Assembly (NCBI GenBank): GCA_963854835.1
Contig: OY978526.1
Location: 704,001-768,000, forward strand
From: Megamerina dolium
Taxonomy: Eukaryota; Arthropoda; Insecta; Diptera; Megamerinidae
Reading direction: 5' to 3'
DNA length: 64,000 bases
Shown here: positions 49,161 through 61,767 of the stretch, piece after piece
Numbering within the stretch: position 1 is the first letter of the stretch
Layout of the letters: each line of letters opens with the position of its first letter
Made by a program: the position numbers and the translations under genes
Notes under the pieces: generated by a model
The model's database searches: none
Told to the model about the DNA's origin: nothing
What the model saw: only the letters and a program-made list of their open reading frames with translations

Positions 49161-49842
49161 ACGGGTGTTTTTTGAGAGCTTGAGAAATTTGAACCAAAAT
49201 AGAAAGAGATACACATAAAAGATCTATGCACTTCGGCAAGATCGCAAAAATGCAATTCAGCAACGTTAGTGTAGAAAACATATTCGATGTTTCCGCTGGA
49301 AAAAATTCCACAGTCAAAGCTGATGAAATACTGTACAATTCCGTCAATTTAAAGTCAGAAACTATTTCAATGGGTTTATGAAATAGAAATCTACAGTGTG
49401 AAATGCTACCTGCAATGTGAAGGAATTTAGAAATGTGATTACATTAATTTTAACGTGGGAAACTATTTTAAAGTTTTCATGGAACAGAATTCCAGAGTTC
49501 AGATAATACTAGATGGACAAAACTCCCGCGTGTAAACCACACCAAACAGTCAACAACAGGTTGAGGATTGTCTTCGCTCCATATACGGCAATTTTTTTTA
49601 TAAACGGAGCCGTTCAACCAGAAATTGTGTCGGACATAAAGTGGACGAATTGCTCTATGAACATCGCGAACAGTTTTTTTTAATGAAATTCCACATTTTG
49701 GAAGCATTCTTCTGGCGTTAAACGATTCATGATGAAATGGCAAATTTGACTGAAGAGAAATGTCAAAAGTTACGATTCTCATCTGTCAAAACATAAATAT
49801 CCCTATCGAAAGATCTCATGCAGCAAAAAAAAAAGCACCTGT
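49161..49842 (-). mobile_element. Deleted DD41D mariner, 682 bp
   Basis: TA flanks both sides. The ends are ACGGGTGTTTTTTGAG and, as complement, ACAGGTGCTTTTTTTT. On the minus strand the remaining coding text includes HNFWLNGSVYKKNCRIWSED (about 49570-49640), the block just after the first catalytic D. The regions on either side are deleted or scrambled. It is a different subfamily from the 16125 and 28976 elements by its ends. Confidence 0.75.
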
Positions 49843-49949
49843 TATAAGTAGACCAATAAGAAAACTTAAACCCCTTCAAATGAATGAAGAAGCATAAATA
49901 CATAAGTATATACTGTTACGTTTTTATTTTGTTTATTTCAACTGTTCCC

Positions 49950-51000
49950 GCTTTTCGCTAGTGTAGTTACCTTCGGTTGTTTTCGTTGGTGTTGCGACTC
50001 CAAATTTTAAATCAGCTGGCAGTCTTAACTCGATTCTAAAAATTACCATTGCTGATGTAGATGCAAATGCGTTGTATGTGTTTTGTGTATACCCAATATT
50101 CGGCACACCTCTTGGAATACAACTGATTCGAAATTACGACCTTGGTCTGAGTGTAACTGCATCGGTATATCAAAACGTGTAATCCATTGGTTGACGAATA
50201 CGTCGGCAACTGTACTAGCTTCTTGATTTGGAATAGGCTACACTTCAGGCCATTTACTGAACTAATCTATAACCACCAGAACATACTATAGCAATTTCAT
50301 AGCAATTCGCTCATATGGGGAGCCCACGGTGTATTGGTGCATTTTACTTCGACGTTTCTTAGTGGGACCTATGGCTATTGCATATTGTTCACACTTCCGA
50401 ATCCAATTAGTGACATGGTCATGGCATCCAACCCAATAAAATCGTTTCTTTATTTTTTTGACGGTTTTGGTGCCCTCCACTGGAAGCATTGTGATAATCA
50501 GCTATCAATTCATGTGTTTTTGCCCTGGGTACCACTGGAAGATCATTCGTGATTTTTCCATCTTCAGTTTCCCATGCTCCTAATAGACATCCATCTCGCA
50601 AGTGCAAGCTCTGTCATTGTGCCCACTACGTCTTTGCTATTGGACTTTCATTAGCCATTTCTTGCCATTCTGGATATACGCCCTGCTCTTTGTATTCTAT
50701 AATCTTTACGAGATCCGGGTCGTTACTCTTGCTCGTACTCTTCCGCTAAGACATTCGTAAGTCGTACGATGTTTACTATCCTTGTTACAAGTACGACAAA
50801 ATGGAGTATTAGAAATACCACGATGACTTGCATCATGATCTACCTTTCGTTATCTTAATCGATCTTGGTTGCTTGCGTAGTAGGCGACAATCACCCGCAA
50901 TATGCCCTCTTTTGTCGCATATTGAGCAACTTAACAGTAAAATTATTTTTGCTTTGACTTCTTGTTCTTGCTTTAGACTTCACAATCGATTGATGGCAAT
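49950..51000 (-). pseudogene. Ty3/gypsy-type retrotransposon remnant (gag to integrase)
   Basis: Read on the minus strand there are two zinc knuckles of the C-x2-C-x4-H-x4-C type (CSICDKRGHIAGDC about 50900, CRTCNKDSKHRTTYEC about 50770). These are followed directly by a tether-like segment (DPDLVKIIEYKEQG) and the integrase zinc domain (HNASSGGH to CEQYA, about 50600-50380). A GSPYERIAMK stretch and broken integrase-core text follow to about 49950. Protease, reverse transcriptase and most RNase H are missing, so an internal deletion joined gag to the pol 3' part. Frames are broken. No LTRs were found next to it. Described only; nothing joined. Confidence 0.75.
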
Positions 51001-51044
51001 CACGTGCCTTATCTCCTCTTTTGTCGCAGTAGTGCAACTTACCA

Positions 51045-51635
51045 GTCAGTAGTGCAACTTACCAGTTGCACTACTGACTTGACTGTCTGACACCAACCAG
51101 ATCTGATATTTCTGCTTCTGGAAATTTTCCAAGTTTCGGGGCCATATGTAAGAAAAGGCTTCATGAGAGGCTTGTAGTGACTGACTTTCGTTTGTCGAGA
51201 GAGGACTCGACTTCTAAATTGCTTACTTAAACCCAAGTAGCACCTGTTAGCAAGAGAGATCCGCTGCAATATCTTCAGACATACGTCATTACTGGTGTTA
51301 ATGCCCAAAATAGCACCCGTTCGCAAGAGAGATCCTTCGCATTATCTCCAGGCAGATGTCATTACGGGTGTTAATGCTGGTTTTAAGATGGACAAAGTCC
51401 TTGGCTACTTCAAAAGCGCAGTAATAAACAGCGACGTGCTGTCCAAGATGCCGGAACTCTGTTTGTTGACCCATTTGTCGCGACTCTCTTTCCAGCTCCG
51501 AGAATGCACTGATTGCTCGCGTGTTCATGCCGAATATGTGAATATCATCGGCACACGCTAACAGCATGATGCTTTTGTTGAAGATAGTGCCATTATGTCG
51601 TAGATCAGCAGCTTGAATTGCTTTCTCCATAATAA
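51045..51635 (-). pseudogene. Non-LTR reverse transcriptase fragment, partly duplicated
   Basis: The minus strand encodes LLACADDIHIFGM (a changed YADD box, about 51540) and RAISAFSELERES. It then has INTRNDICLEIMRRISLANG and further on a second version (INTSNDVCLKILQRISLANR), followed by RSRVLSRQTKVSHYKPLMKP and LTYGPETW. The doubled block shows a 67-bp or so local duplication (51236-51300 and 51303-51372). No endonuclease part is present. Confidence 0.75.
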
Positions 51636-51639
51636 CATT

Positions 51640-53226
51640 GAAGATTTGGTGCGGTGTAAAAATGTGGTCGATGGTAGATTTACAAGGTCTGAATCCACGC
51701 GTTTTTCTTATTCTATCGTCTTGCGCTTGAAAAGACGTCTCTCCGCACCTCTCCTTTACTGGGCTTTATATGTGTGGGACTTCGTTTGTTCTTTGCGAAA
51801 CATAAACGTGTTCGCGCCTTTGCTATAACAACGATTTCAGGTCCATCACACTGAAGGCATGCCTTCCGTCGATCATCACGTGATCAATTAGGAGGATACA
51901 TAAAATTTCAACTCAAAATACCATTTTCCTTGAATTCATGGATAAATATCCTGACGTAGGTAAAGGCTTTACCAAACGGGATAAACCATCTGTGGATTCC
52001 CTTTGGCAAGTATTAGCTGAGTCACAATAGTGCAGGACCCATCACATAAGGATGTAAATAGATGGAAAAACTTAAAATTAAATTGTACATTCCTTTTTAA
52101 TGTATACACATGGACTGAGTGGAAAAGCGAAATTAAAAGGATGCTGCACATAACCAAATCGAATTCCAAGCAACTTATGGAGCTCCCTTTTCCAAACACC
52201 AACTGACGCGCACTGAATAACGCTGCCTGTGGAAGGAGTCTGGTGTGGTAATTGGTCTTAGCGTAAACAAAGCTGATGGAAGAAAGGAAAGAAATGTCAT
52301 CAACTTCACCAAAGCAGTCAGTATAGCAAATTTTAACTACTTTTAATTTTACTACTTTTTAATAGAAAACACAGGGGAGAATTTAAACAATTTCTTGGAT
52401 GAGAATAACGTAAAATAATGAAAATTTTGACATTTTATGATTATCAATTGCTTTTAATTTTATATTAAATAAAAAAGCAATCGAATTTAATAAAATGGTG
52501 CAATAAAGCTAATTAAAATTTGCACATCACAGACAAAAACCGCAAAACAGTTCGAACATTGGTTTTATTTACATTCGAAGAGAGGTGAACCAACTGAAAT
52601 CACAATTGGTTGCAATTCCGACAAAAATCAACACCGACGTGGTTTCTATGACAGCCTCAGAACAATAAAACAATAATCAGAAGATTATTATTAAACACTT
52701 ATTTTACTCGTAATGATAACAGACACTACTAGAAAAATATATTGCTATGTATATTACTTACGACATTCCATGGAACCTCAATAAAATTACATTAACATTT
52801 AAGTTATGTTATACACCAATAATAATTTGAAATGTTTATTTCTTATTGTAGGTTTTTATTTGGGGTGGGTGTTGTTGTTGTACTTATTGTTAACATCATA
52901 ATTAGCACAATAAATACATACAAATGCCCACATTTGTACATACCACATTAAGGACTATTTTATTTTTTGGAGATAACACATGCATAATATATTGTAATTA
53001 GATATGTGTTTAGAGGAATAGAAATACAGTACTTGTTTATTTTAAATTTTCTTTTAATTAAAACAAAATGTGCACCTTGCCATCGTTTAGAAAATGAAAA
53101 ACATAAACAAACCAAATGAGAAGCATGCCGGGTGTATATATGGTATGTACTTGCAAGTTTGTACCTTGAAATATTTATGGGCATATAATATTTGTGTAAA
53201 TTATGTAATTATAATTAATTTGTAAT
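51640..53226. other. Intergenic stretch downstream of the CRH-binding protein gene
   Basis: No gene was recognised. The right end is the presumed 3' UTR of the minus-strand gene. The left part may hold more degenerate retrotransposon. Confidence 0.45.
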
Positions 53227-56200
53227 TTAGAGTGAACAAATTAGAGTTGCTACTTCTATATCTTCATCATTCGCTTTACGAAGAATGACAGCTGCTTGAT
53301 TTTGATATCGACCTGTGGACAGAAGACGCACTGTTGTAACGCCACAAAATATTGCTTGTTCGGGTCCTAAAATAAATTTAAATAATAGCACATGATTTAA
53401 ATAATCTGCATAGATTTCCAAATTAAACCTGGTATATCAGTTAGGCCACATATATCGGTTGATTTTTCCATAGCAGATGCATCCAAACCCGACGAGCCAC
53501 CGACCTCTAAACGATCCTCATACATGGTACACTATGGTGAATTGATTTCATAATACATATTTTCTGTAATTTAATTCTTTTGTCTTTACTCACATCATAA
53601 TTAACTTTTTCCAGACGTACACTCTTACCACCAACCTTTACATTAGCTAATGCAACTACAGCTGGAAATAAAGCCGAAAGTGTGCAATTACGTCGATGAC
53701 CATAATTGGCCATATTGTAAATGGCTGTAGTATCCTGTACGAGTACATTGCAAGCTGTTTTCACAAATATGGAGTAGAATGTTTAATGTAACTTCAATGT
53801 TAAGCAAATAATTTCACATACGTTGTGTAATTTTATGAAAATGCACATTGGCAATAAAGGAGCCACGTAATGGAATGCGATACTGGAGTAATGCAGCATT
53901 TTGACTTGAACGGAAGAATTTCTTATTTGTTAAGCGTGGCCTAGAGTAAGCAAATAAATCCAAAACAAATTAATGACGATAATATAAAAATAGAGCGACG
54001 ATAAAAATAGATTACGAAAATATATTTATTATAAACAGAGAATATTTTTTGTATGTATGCAATTTGTGATAATTTCAATTTTTTAAAGAGAAAAAAAAAA
54101 ATAAATAGAAAACCAACCAACCAAATTGTGTTCCTAAGGGTTAATTTCGACACTTATTCAGTATCCAGAAGTCGATTTCTCTGGGTAGTCAGCTTTTCGA
54201 ATTAACCGAAATGGTGATTTTTCGAAATTTTCGACCGTACGGAACCATTTTATTCAATATGAATTGAAATTTACAAATTAAGTTCAGTGTAGCTTGTTCG
54301 TTTGTATTGTTGACAGAGTAACAAACATCTCTCCATTAATTACAATATTGAATGAAACTGCAACGAATTCTTACGATTTAAAGCTCATCAATAATGAGCA
54401 AGCAAAAATACAACCATTTTCTCAAGAAGCATACAAAGCAAACAACAAAGGGGATTTAAAGTAGTGCTGAAAAACATGCACTCATCTATAGGCACAGATG
54501 AAATACCCCAAACCCTGCCCTCGGCCATTCTGTTACGAATATTTAGAATATAAAACAGAGAAACACAAAAACCCTTGCATATTTTCATCATTGAACTTAA
54601 AACACAAACCGAACTAATAAAGAAATTTATCAAGTCAAATGCCTCCTTCATATAAAAATTGTGTTTGAGCCATACTGTCGCAGAAAACCAACATGGAAGC
54701 CGCACATCTTCAACTGTGCCCTGTGTCCAGCAAATTGCAAAGAATGTGTTGTCTACAAAAACTTACAGAAGCTGAAATACCCACAATTAAATGACAATTT
54801 ACCTATAAATATCACCCAACAACAAGAAGTCTTATTGAGAACTAGTATACCAACACAAAACACAAATATAATCTTATACGCCCAAGCATTGAAATATCCT
54901 ACACAAGGTATGAGTGAAAATAATACAACCCTAGCAATCATCACTACACCCGCAGAACCCAAACTTCAACCAAAATGCGAGATATGATGATGTTACTCCG
55001 GCAAGTTATGCAACAATGATGGACTTACTAGTGACTCTCACTACTAAGCTGTTAAAGCATATACTGAAAATCAAAGTCCTCCTTAAAATACATAAAATAG
55101 ATATACTCTTAATAACTGAAACCCATTTCATCGATAAAAGCCATTTTCATATATACTTCGCGCTGCACACGGACAATAAAGTTCAAAAGGCAAATACATT
55201 TTCTCGCCGATCGACCAATTAACTGTTATAAATGTGTTCTGCACGCGTTACAAAACAATTTAGGCGTCCAAGACTCTTCTAAATATCCACAACGAAACGA
55301 AAGTAGCAAATCAGTTATAATTTTGCCATTCTTTGCAACAATATAGCAACCAAAAATGTGACAAAAATAGTTGGGATCGACTTTGCACGATCTTTTCAAC
55401 ATTTTATAAGTTATTTTTCTATTACAAATACTTATTGCGTCAAATTGAAGTGAACACGCTACTGATTCAACCAGCGCACAGCTGTTCTAACTAGCACAAT
55501 GCTGCCAACATGCAAAATCTCTTATGTCCTAAAGAAAATCTGATTCGGATTTGAATTCAGCGCGCAAAAATAAATTAAGAAATGCTCTCTTCTTCTCGAG
55601 TGTAAAAGTTGATCGGAATTTGTAATCTTGTGTAATTAACCACACAAATGTGGATCCGTCCATTAGACCTGGACGTCTCACAGCCACATTTAAACAAAAT
55701 ATAAAATTATCCAAGGTAAAATCAGCTAATATCGATTACAGAGTTCTTTAAAAATCTTTTCGTGGCATATTTTTAATGTCAGAAGAATTGCAAACCAAGA
55801 ATCACTTGTCGATAAATGGACATTATTAGGAAAGAACAAGCTTTTTAATAAAAAAGTTTGTACAAGCCCATTATTTTTCTATAAACAATTGAAGAAGAAA
55901 AGGAAACAGAATTTTGCACTCAACCAGAGCGTTAATAATTTTGACACTGCCTGAACAGATTTTGGAATTTCTTTTTTATTTATATTTTGACATACAGTAA
56001 TTTTGACACTATCTGAACATGTTTTGGCATATCCTCTGCTCGACATGAGAAAAAATATTACGATTGCCCTACATTGTTAATTATACTATGGTATGCGTAA
56101 GCTTCAAATCAAAAATTATAAAGCTGAAAAAATGTTTCCACAATTATCTAGCCCATAAGGTACTTACCATTGTTTATAATTATTACAAAATTCCACAACT

Positions 56201-56631
56201 CTGTCTTCCAGCTTACGATGATGATCCTTGATGCCAGGAAAATATTCGCCATTTAATTCCCAACCGTCAACGAACTGCCAAAATGAAGAAGTAGAAGGAG
56301 AAGATAATAATGGTGAGTGTGAGTTTGTGTAGTATGTGTTTGTTTATGATTTTAATTACTGCCATTAAACCGCCTGTCTCACAATTAACATCATAATGTT
56401 TCATGGTAATTTCAACAATGGTATCGGGTTCGCCAATTACATACAGACCGCACACGTTAATTGCGCCTTCCATGTCATCTAACGGGATGTTGTCTTCATC
56501 ATTATTATTATTATTATTGTGTGTAATTGTGCTAGGATTATTTGCCGGGACTAGATGCGTTGATAATGGTGCATTTGCTGGTAATTTTTTAAATATATAA
56601 TCACCAGCTTCAGATGCTACATGCATACAAT
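53227..56631 (-). CDS. Crhbp: Corticotropin-releasing hormone binding protein
   Basis: A secreted glycoprotein that binds CRH-type peptides (the diuretic hormone DH44 family is the likely insect ligand, an inference). Exons on the minus strand are 56631-56360, 56274-56168, 53940-53822, 53754-53594, 53531-53429 and 53366-53227. All have GT-AG junctions and the frame closes (299 codons plus stop). Family landmarks in order: a C-M-H-V start, NVCGLYVIGEPDTIVEI, DVNCETGG, FVDGWELNGEYFPG, FFRSSQNAALL, NCTLSALFPAVVALANVKVG, VGGSSGLDASAMEKSTDICG and a C-terminal LICSL. A run of six Asn plus acidic residues (about residues 36-45) is unusual. The first exon with the signal peptide is not fixed (see 56761). 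The 2.2-kb intron (53941-56167) holds transposon pieces. Confidence 0.9.
54660..55220 (+). pseudogene. Jockey-type retrotransposon fragment in a Crhbp intron
   Basis: Two traces are seen in sequence order. A zinc-knuckle tail of an ORF1 protein (CALCPANCKECVVYKNLQ, about 54697-54750) runs to a stop at 54987. An ORF2 start follows, where KIHKIDILLITETHFIDKSH (about 55080-55150) is the first endonuclease motif with its catalytic E. It is interrupted soon after, with no reverse transcriptase. Confidence 0.7.
55230..56167. other. Crhbp intron remainder
   Basis: 55935-56075 is the repeat shared with 13845-13985. No other feature was recognised. Confidence 0.5.
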
Positions 56632-56760
56632 CTGTAATTTGAAGAAACAGAAATCGATTTAAGGTATGTTAAATTTTTAAGATATACCTACTAAAGAGCT
56701 GCGCAAGCACTATACATTAGGTCGCATTTCAAACACTGTTTTTCTCCGTCTTTCGCTTTG

Positions 56761-56979
56761 CTAAACTAAAGTTACAGTAACGAACGATTTTGACATTGCC
56801 AGCGAATGCTGCCCGAACGGCAATACGAGCAGAACAATAGAACACAACTGAAGTAAAACAATAATGAAGAAGAACCAAGCTGTGCTGCTCACTGAAACTA
56901 AGTCGAATTTGCTCTTCTTTTTTATTTTATTTTTACTTACATTCAAATTATGCATTTTTCTTTTTGTTTTGGCGATCAC
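56761..56979 (-). other. Possible signal-peptide exon for Crhbp (uncertain)
   Basis: A minus-strand frame holds a strongly hydrophobic run (WFFFIIVLLQLCSIVLLVL) after a basic stretch, about 130 bp upstream of the first certain Crhbp exon. That exon starts inside a codon (phase 1), and no good phase-1 donor was seen in this frame, so the link is unproven. The true first exon may be further right, beyond the Tc1 element. Confidence 0.3.
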
Positions 56980-57028
56980 TGAAATGCGTAGCTTGCCGCT
57001 AACTAGTGTTTACAAGTTTTTATATATA

Positions 57029-58679
57029 CAGTGGCTCACAGCTTATTTCGTACAGTGTATATATTTTTATGTACATGGCTGTAACATCGAAACTAAAAAA
57101 CTTATCAATAAGTTTTGAATGTAGATGTCTATGTATGTGTTTAGTAAACCTAATAAGAAAACGGGGAACCCCAAAAATTGTTCTTTTTGTCATGCAAGAG
57201 AGAAAAACTATTGATCAGCTGATTTTCAGCTCACATCTTATTTCGTACACAAACTTCAATGTAAGTAAGTTTCATTCTGCCGCGCAGTTACAAAGTTTTT
57301 TTGAATTGTATGAGTTTTTGGACCTTTTTAACTATTATAACAATTTTTATTATTATTATTTTAAATAGTTAAAGTGCTGTAAATTAAACATTTAGCGTTA
57401 TGGGTCGTCGTACAACGATGGAACAGCGTAAACTGGTAATTAACCATTTTAGGAAAGGTCAGAGTGTGCGAAAAATTGCTGAAATGACAAATTTAAGTGC
57501 CTTAACTGTCCAATACATCATTCAACGCTTCGTTCGCGAAAATCGGTTGGAGAACAAGGGCAGAGAAGCACCTAATAAGATTTTCAACGCTTCAGACGAG
57601 CGTTATATTGTACGAAAAATTAAGAAAAATCCAAAGTTATCCGCTCCGAAGTTGGCTGCAGAGGTTCAGCGTGAAATAGGAAAATCATCCAGTGCTGAAA
57701 CTGTCCGACGTGTGCTGCGCAATCATGACTTGAACGGTAGAGTAGCCCGAAAGAAACCATTCATTTCAAAAATGAATATACAACGCCGACTTGACTTCGC
57801 CAAAGAGCATATTATTAAGACTCCTGCGTTCTGGAATACCGTTATTTTCGCGGATGAGTCTAAGTTTAATATTTTTGGCTCGGACGGAATGTCATATGTT
57901 TGGCGTAAAGCGAATACCGAGCTAAACAAGGAGAACCTTAAGCCCACAGTGAAGCATGGTGGCGGTAGCGTGATGGTTTGGGCCTGTATGTCAGCAGCCG
58001 GAGTAGGTGAATTGGTTTTTATTGAGGAAACAATGGACAAAATGAAGTACCTCGAGATTCTGAAAAACAATTTACTTCAAAGTGCAGACAAACTGGGTTT
58101 GCGGGAAGAATTTCGGTACTACCAAGATAATGACCCAAAACATAAATCTGGGATTGTGCAATCTTGGCTTATTTGGAACTGCCCACACTTGATGTCTCCA
58201 CCACCACAGTCACCTGACATGAATGTGATTGAAAATCTTTGGTCTATTTTGGACAATAAAATAAGAACACACAAGATTTCTAATAAGCAAGACCTAAAGA
58301 AGGTACTGATGGAAGAATGGAAAAAAATCACACCAGACATCACTCAAAAATTGGTGGATTCAATGCCAAATAGACTCCAGGCTGTCATTAACGCTAAGGG
58401 ATGTCAACTAAATATTAAAATCAACTTACTTTGTTTTTAGTTTGAACTTAAAGAGACTGTACGAAATAAGCTGTGACATGAATTTTCCTATTTTTTTCTT
58501 ATTTTATTTTTTTATAGTGTCAAACACTAAAATTTTGAAAAAGTAAATTTTGGAAAATATAAAACAAACCTTCCTTTCTAAAATGGCATTTATATTTTGT
58601 TCAAATTTTTGCTATATTAGGAATTACGACTGCAGCAATTTTTAAACTGTCACTGTACGAAATAAGCTGGGAGCCACTG
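57029..58679 (+). mobile_element. Intact Tc1-like transposon with IR/DR ends
   Basis: A 1651-bp element with TA on both sides (57027-57028 and 58680-58681). The outer ends are CAGTGGCTCACAGCTTATTT and, as complement, CAGTGGCTCCCAGCTTATTT. An inner copy of the same motif lies about 200 bp in on each side (agctcacatcttatttcgta near 57227, tacgaaataagctgtgacat near 58460), giving an IR/DR arrangement. It encodes one full-length transposase. It sits just upstream of the known Crhbp exons, in the opposite orientation. Confidence 0.95.
57400..58440 (+). CDS. Tc1-like DD34E transposase, full length
   Basis: A 346-aa cut-and-paste transposase with no stop or frameshift. ATG at 57400 begins MGRRTTMEQRKLVINHF. 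An N-terminal HTH domain (KGQSVRKIAEMTNLSALTVQ) is followed by a linker and a second HTH (SAPKLAAEVQREIG, SAETVRRVLRNHDL). The RNase-H-like core has D in IFADESKFNIFG, D in YYQDNDPKHK and E in SPDMNVIENLW, with 34 residues between the last two. It also has KPTVKHGGGSVMVWACMSA and ends AKGCQLNIKINLLCF. Length matches active Tc1 proteins. The product would act in the nucleus on the element's own ends. Whether it is expressed or active cannot be judged from sequence alone. Confidence 0.95.
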   Translation: MGRRTTMEQRKLVINHFRKGQSVRKIAEMTNLSALTVQYIIQRFVRENRLENKGREAPNKIFNASDERYIVRKIKKNPKLSAPKLAAEVQREIGKSSSAETVRRVLRNHDLNGRVARKKPFISKMNIQRRLDFAKEHIIKTPAFWNTVIFADESKFNIFGSDGMSYVWRKANTELNKENLKPTVKHGGGSVMVWACMSAAGVGELVFIEETMDKMKYLEILKNNLLQSADKLGLREEFRYYQDNDPKHKSGIVQSWLIWNCPHLMSPPPQSPDMNVIENLWSILDNKIRTHKISNKQDLKKVLMEEWKKITPDITQKLVDSMPNRLQAVINAKGCQLNIKINLLCF

Positions 58680-59084
58680 TATATGGATATGTTCTACTGT
58701 ACTTGCAGTGCTTGCTATGATTCACCGTTACTTTCCCTCACTATTTTGCTTTGCTTCTAGATTTTACTTCACAACAGAACAGAAGCACTATCATCGCTGC
58801 ACCAAGGGCTTTTTCAGTGTTTCTTTTGGTGCTAAATTTTTCTTAAAACTTTTGTTTTAAGTAAAATTTTGTTTTGGCATCAATATTGCAGCGGAATATA
58901 GTGCTTGGAAGTACTGTACGTATATGTCGTAGTGAAGTGTGGCTTTTAGAAGGTTTTGCGCAGCTCTTTAGTTCCTACTCATATATGTGCACTTAAAAAG
59001 TGAGAATATGGGCTAAGGAGGAGTAGTACTGTTCAGTTGATCTTATTAATATTAGCTGTTATGGGAAAATCAAAATTTCTTTGT

Positions 59085-59135
59085 CGGCTAGAATAAGTAG
59101 GTTCCTTCTTATGCTGTCCAAAATTTAACATGGTA
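59085..59135 (+). repeat. SINE tail fragment
   Basis: Only the tail of the SINE family is present (ggctagaataagtaggttcc, then ctgtccaaaatttaac). Confidence 0.55.
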
Positions 59136-59989
59136 AACATATAGATTGTGTCATCGTATATTAAAAGGTGAGCCCACGTTACTAAGTTGGGAAAATGGGA
59201 AACCCCATATGTGTATATACATGTTATATATTTTACTTTAATACTGCAGTTAAAAATATATCCTCAACAAAACTAAGTATGTTTGTATGATTTAGTTTAG
59301 CAGCACTACAAAATTCGATCTATATTTTGAAATTACATAAGGCTGGGACACCTCATATATTTATAACCTTCGCTAAGCTTAAGTTATTTATGAGATGTTG
59401 TTAGCATCATATATGTGTATCACCTTTAGTATTGCAGTTGGTTTTGTGGTAATACACATAACTATGTACATAGGTGAACATGTGCCGTGAAATTAAACGA
59501 AGTATCATCATTTTTGATAAACGTGCTTACATACATTTAATGTATAATACATATGACTTAACATTATCCAGCTTCTTATTTCGGAAATCACTTAACGCAA
59601 ATATGTTATGAAGACTATCGTACAACAGTTCTGTATTGTGTGCGATAATTTTTATGAGACAATTAAATTCTTATACAATTAGCTTTCATTGTGGACAGGA
59701 TATAAATGTATCCTATATTAAGGTGGGGTGAAATCATTTATTTTAATAGTTTGGGTGTATCTGTAGAAAGTTGCCATTTTAGCTAAAAAGTAGAGGCACA
59801 AAATACTATTTGTCTCAAGTTCAAGGAATTTCACTAAATCAGAATTTTTACATTTAATGTTAAAAACGAATTTGTATAACTTTTCCTACAATCAGCATTA
59901 AAATGGTATTTTCTTAATTAAAAAAAAAATATAGGAAAAGCAATTTATTATTTTTTTTTATAGGCCCCAAAGATTCCCTTCTAGTGCGT

Positions 59990-60160
59990 GATAAATTTTG
60001 GACAGTGTTAGAAGGGACCTTCTTATATTAGCCTGTTCCGAACGGCAGAACCTTTGTGACATCACCTTTTCCGTGCTCCGTCACAGAATTCTTTTAGCAG
60101 TCTTTTCATGCAAAATGTTACTGCCAGCCGAATTGCTAACTGACGAGTACCGTTTAATTT
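59990..60160 (-). repeat. SINE, truncated copy
   Basis: The reverse strand matches the SINE body and tail (ggtactcgtcagttagcaat, ggaacaggctaatataagaa). No tRNA-like head is present. Confidence 0.7.
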
Positions 60161-61767
60161 TAGATTTTCTTTCCTTTTATTTTCTTACTGTATTTGAAAA
60201 CAAGTTATAAACAAAGCAAAGAATGCTATTCCACAACATATGGATGTATTAAATAGTCTAAAAACAATATAAAAATGAACATATTTTTTGAAATTGTATT
60301 ACGCTGTGGCACCTCAAACGGTTATCGAAAGAAAATAATATTTTGTATGGTTTTTTTTAACTCATATAATACATTAAATTTCCGTACACAATCATTACAC
60401 CTTAATATATATTCCTACACATCATGTGTCGCCGCAACAATAATAATAATAATAATAAGTATGTTGTGTCTGAAATAAATAATTTAATGAATGAAATTGG
60501 TTTAAATGCCATTGTTCATGATGACGAACAAAAGGATCTGTTTTTAATTCAAGTGTCGATATGTGCACGTGCTTTATTTATGTACGTATGTGCTGGCAAT
60601 GCGATAATTATTCTGACACCAATTTTTTCTCTTTATCATCTTTTTGCTATATATACCAAATAAATTTAATTACATTGAATGAGGTATATCTGACGGGGAA
60701 AGGGGCATGTTTCATTTATAGTGTCTACTGAAGTCCTTCTTAAATAAACGTCCGTAAATGTATATAAAAAAAATTGTCACTTGTTACTGACTGCAAGAAC
60801 ACTGTAGATCAGTGTAGAGATGGCAAAAACAATTTTTTTTATCGATTAATTAATCATATGATTAATTGTAAGACAAAAAATTAATTGTTATAATTGCAAT
60901 TATTGTCAAATAATCGATTAATCGATTAATTAAATTTTTTTTTTCTAATGGTGATATTACCTGGCGCAATGGATATCTCCGAAAATTTCTAATATAATAT
61001 GAGTTTTGCACTGCGACCTAAAGGTCTATTGTGCCCTGATTTCTTTGCGTAACACTTCTGTTAGGCTTACAGCACCTGAGAAGACTTGTCTCTTGAAAAT
61101 AGCATCACAAGGTGGACAGGTGTCTCTATGGTCGAGTCATTGACACGGTGATAAAATCTTAAATTCTCCCTTGGGAGATTGATTAGAAGGTCCAATCTTG
61201 ATAAACTTAAAAATGAAATCATATTTCTGTGACATTGACTTTAACTATTGTAGAATAAAAACATGCATTATTAATGTCAATAATCATTATTTATTATGGG
61301 TACTCATCAAAACGCTTAAATGCCTCGCAAACCATGTAAACCTCGTAAACTTACGAGCTCGTAAAACAGCTATCAAATTTTGTATCAGAAGTAATTTACA
61401 CAAATTGTGTATGTTTGAGCGAAGATTTCAGTGTGTATATTTTTTCATTAGCCCTATGGACTAATAAAATTTTATTTACCTCACAAATTTCAAAAATTTA
61501 CTCGTATCGTACTTTGCTACCGATTCATATACAAGTACACTCATAATATAACAAAAGAGCTCAGCCGATGTCATAATGTTATGATCGTTTAGCCTGAATC
61601 AGAGGTTGTTTCCTCAACTAGCTCAACTATATCGACGGCACTATATAAAGTCGGCAGTTTGGGAAGGATTTTAGTATCAAAGCAATTGAATTTGAAACAT
61701 TTCACAATTGACTTGTGCCTACGACAACGTAATGTTACAATAGAAATGACTTTAAAAAAAATCTCCT

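Larger units (their letters stand above)
58682..61767. other. Gene-free stretch, possibly Crhbp upstream or intron
   Basis: Only repeat scraps were recognised: SINE pieces at 59085-59135 and 59990-60160, a (taa/aat) microsatellite near 60437-60460 and an AT-rich attaatcgatta block at 60840-60945. About 61340-61430 resembles 20340-20450 inversely. Short open frames have no family signs. Confidence 0.5.
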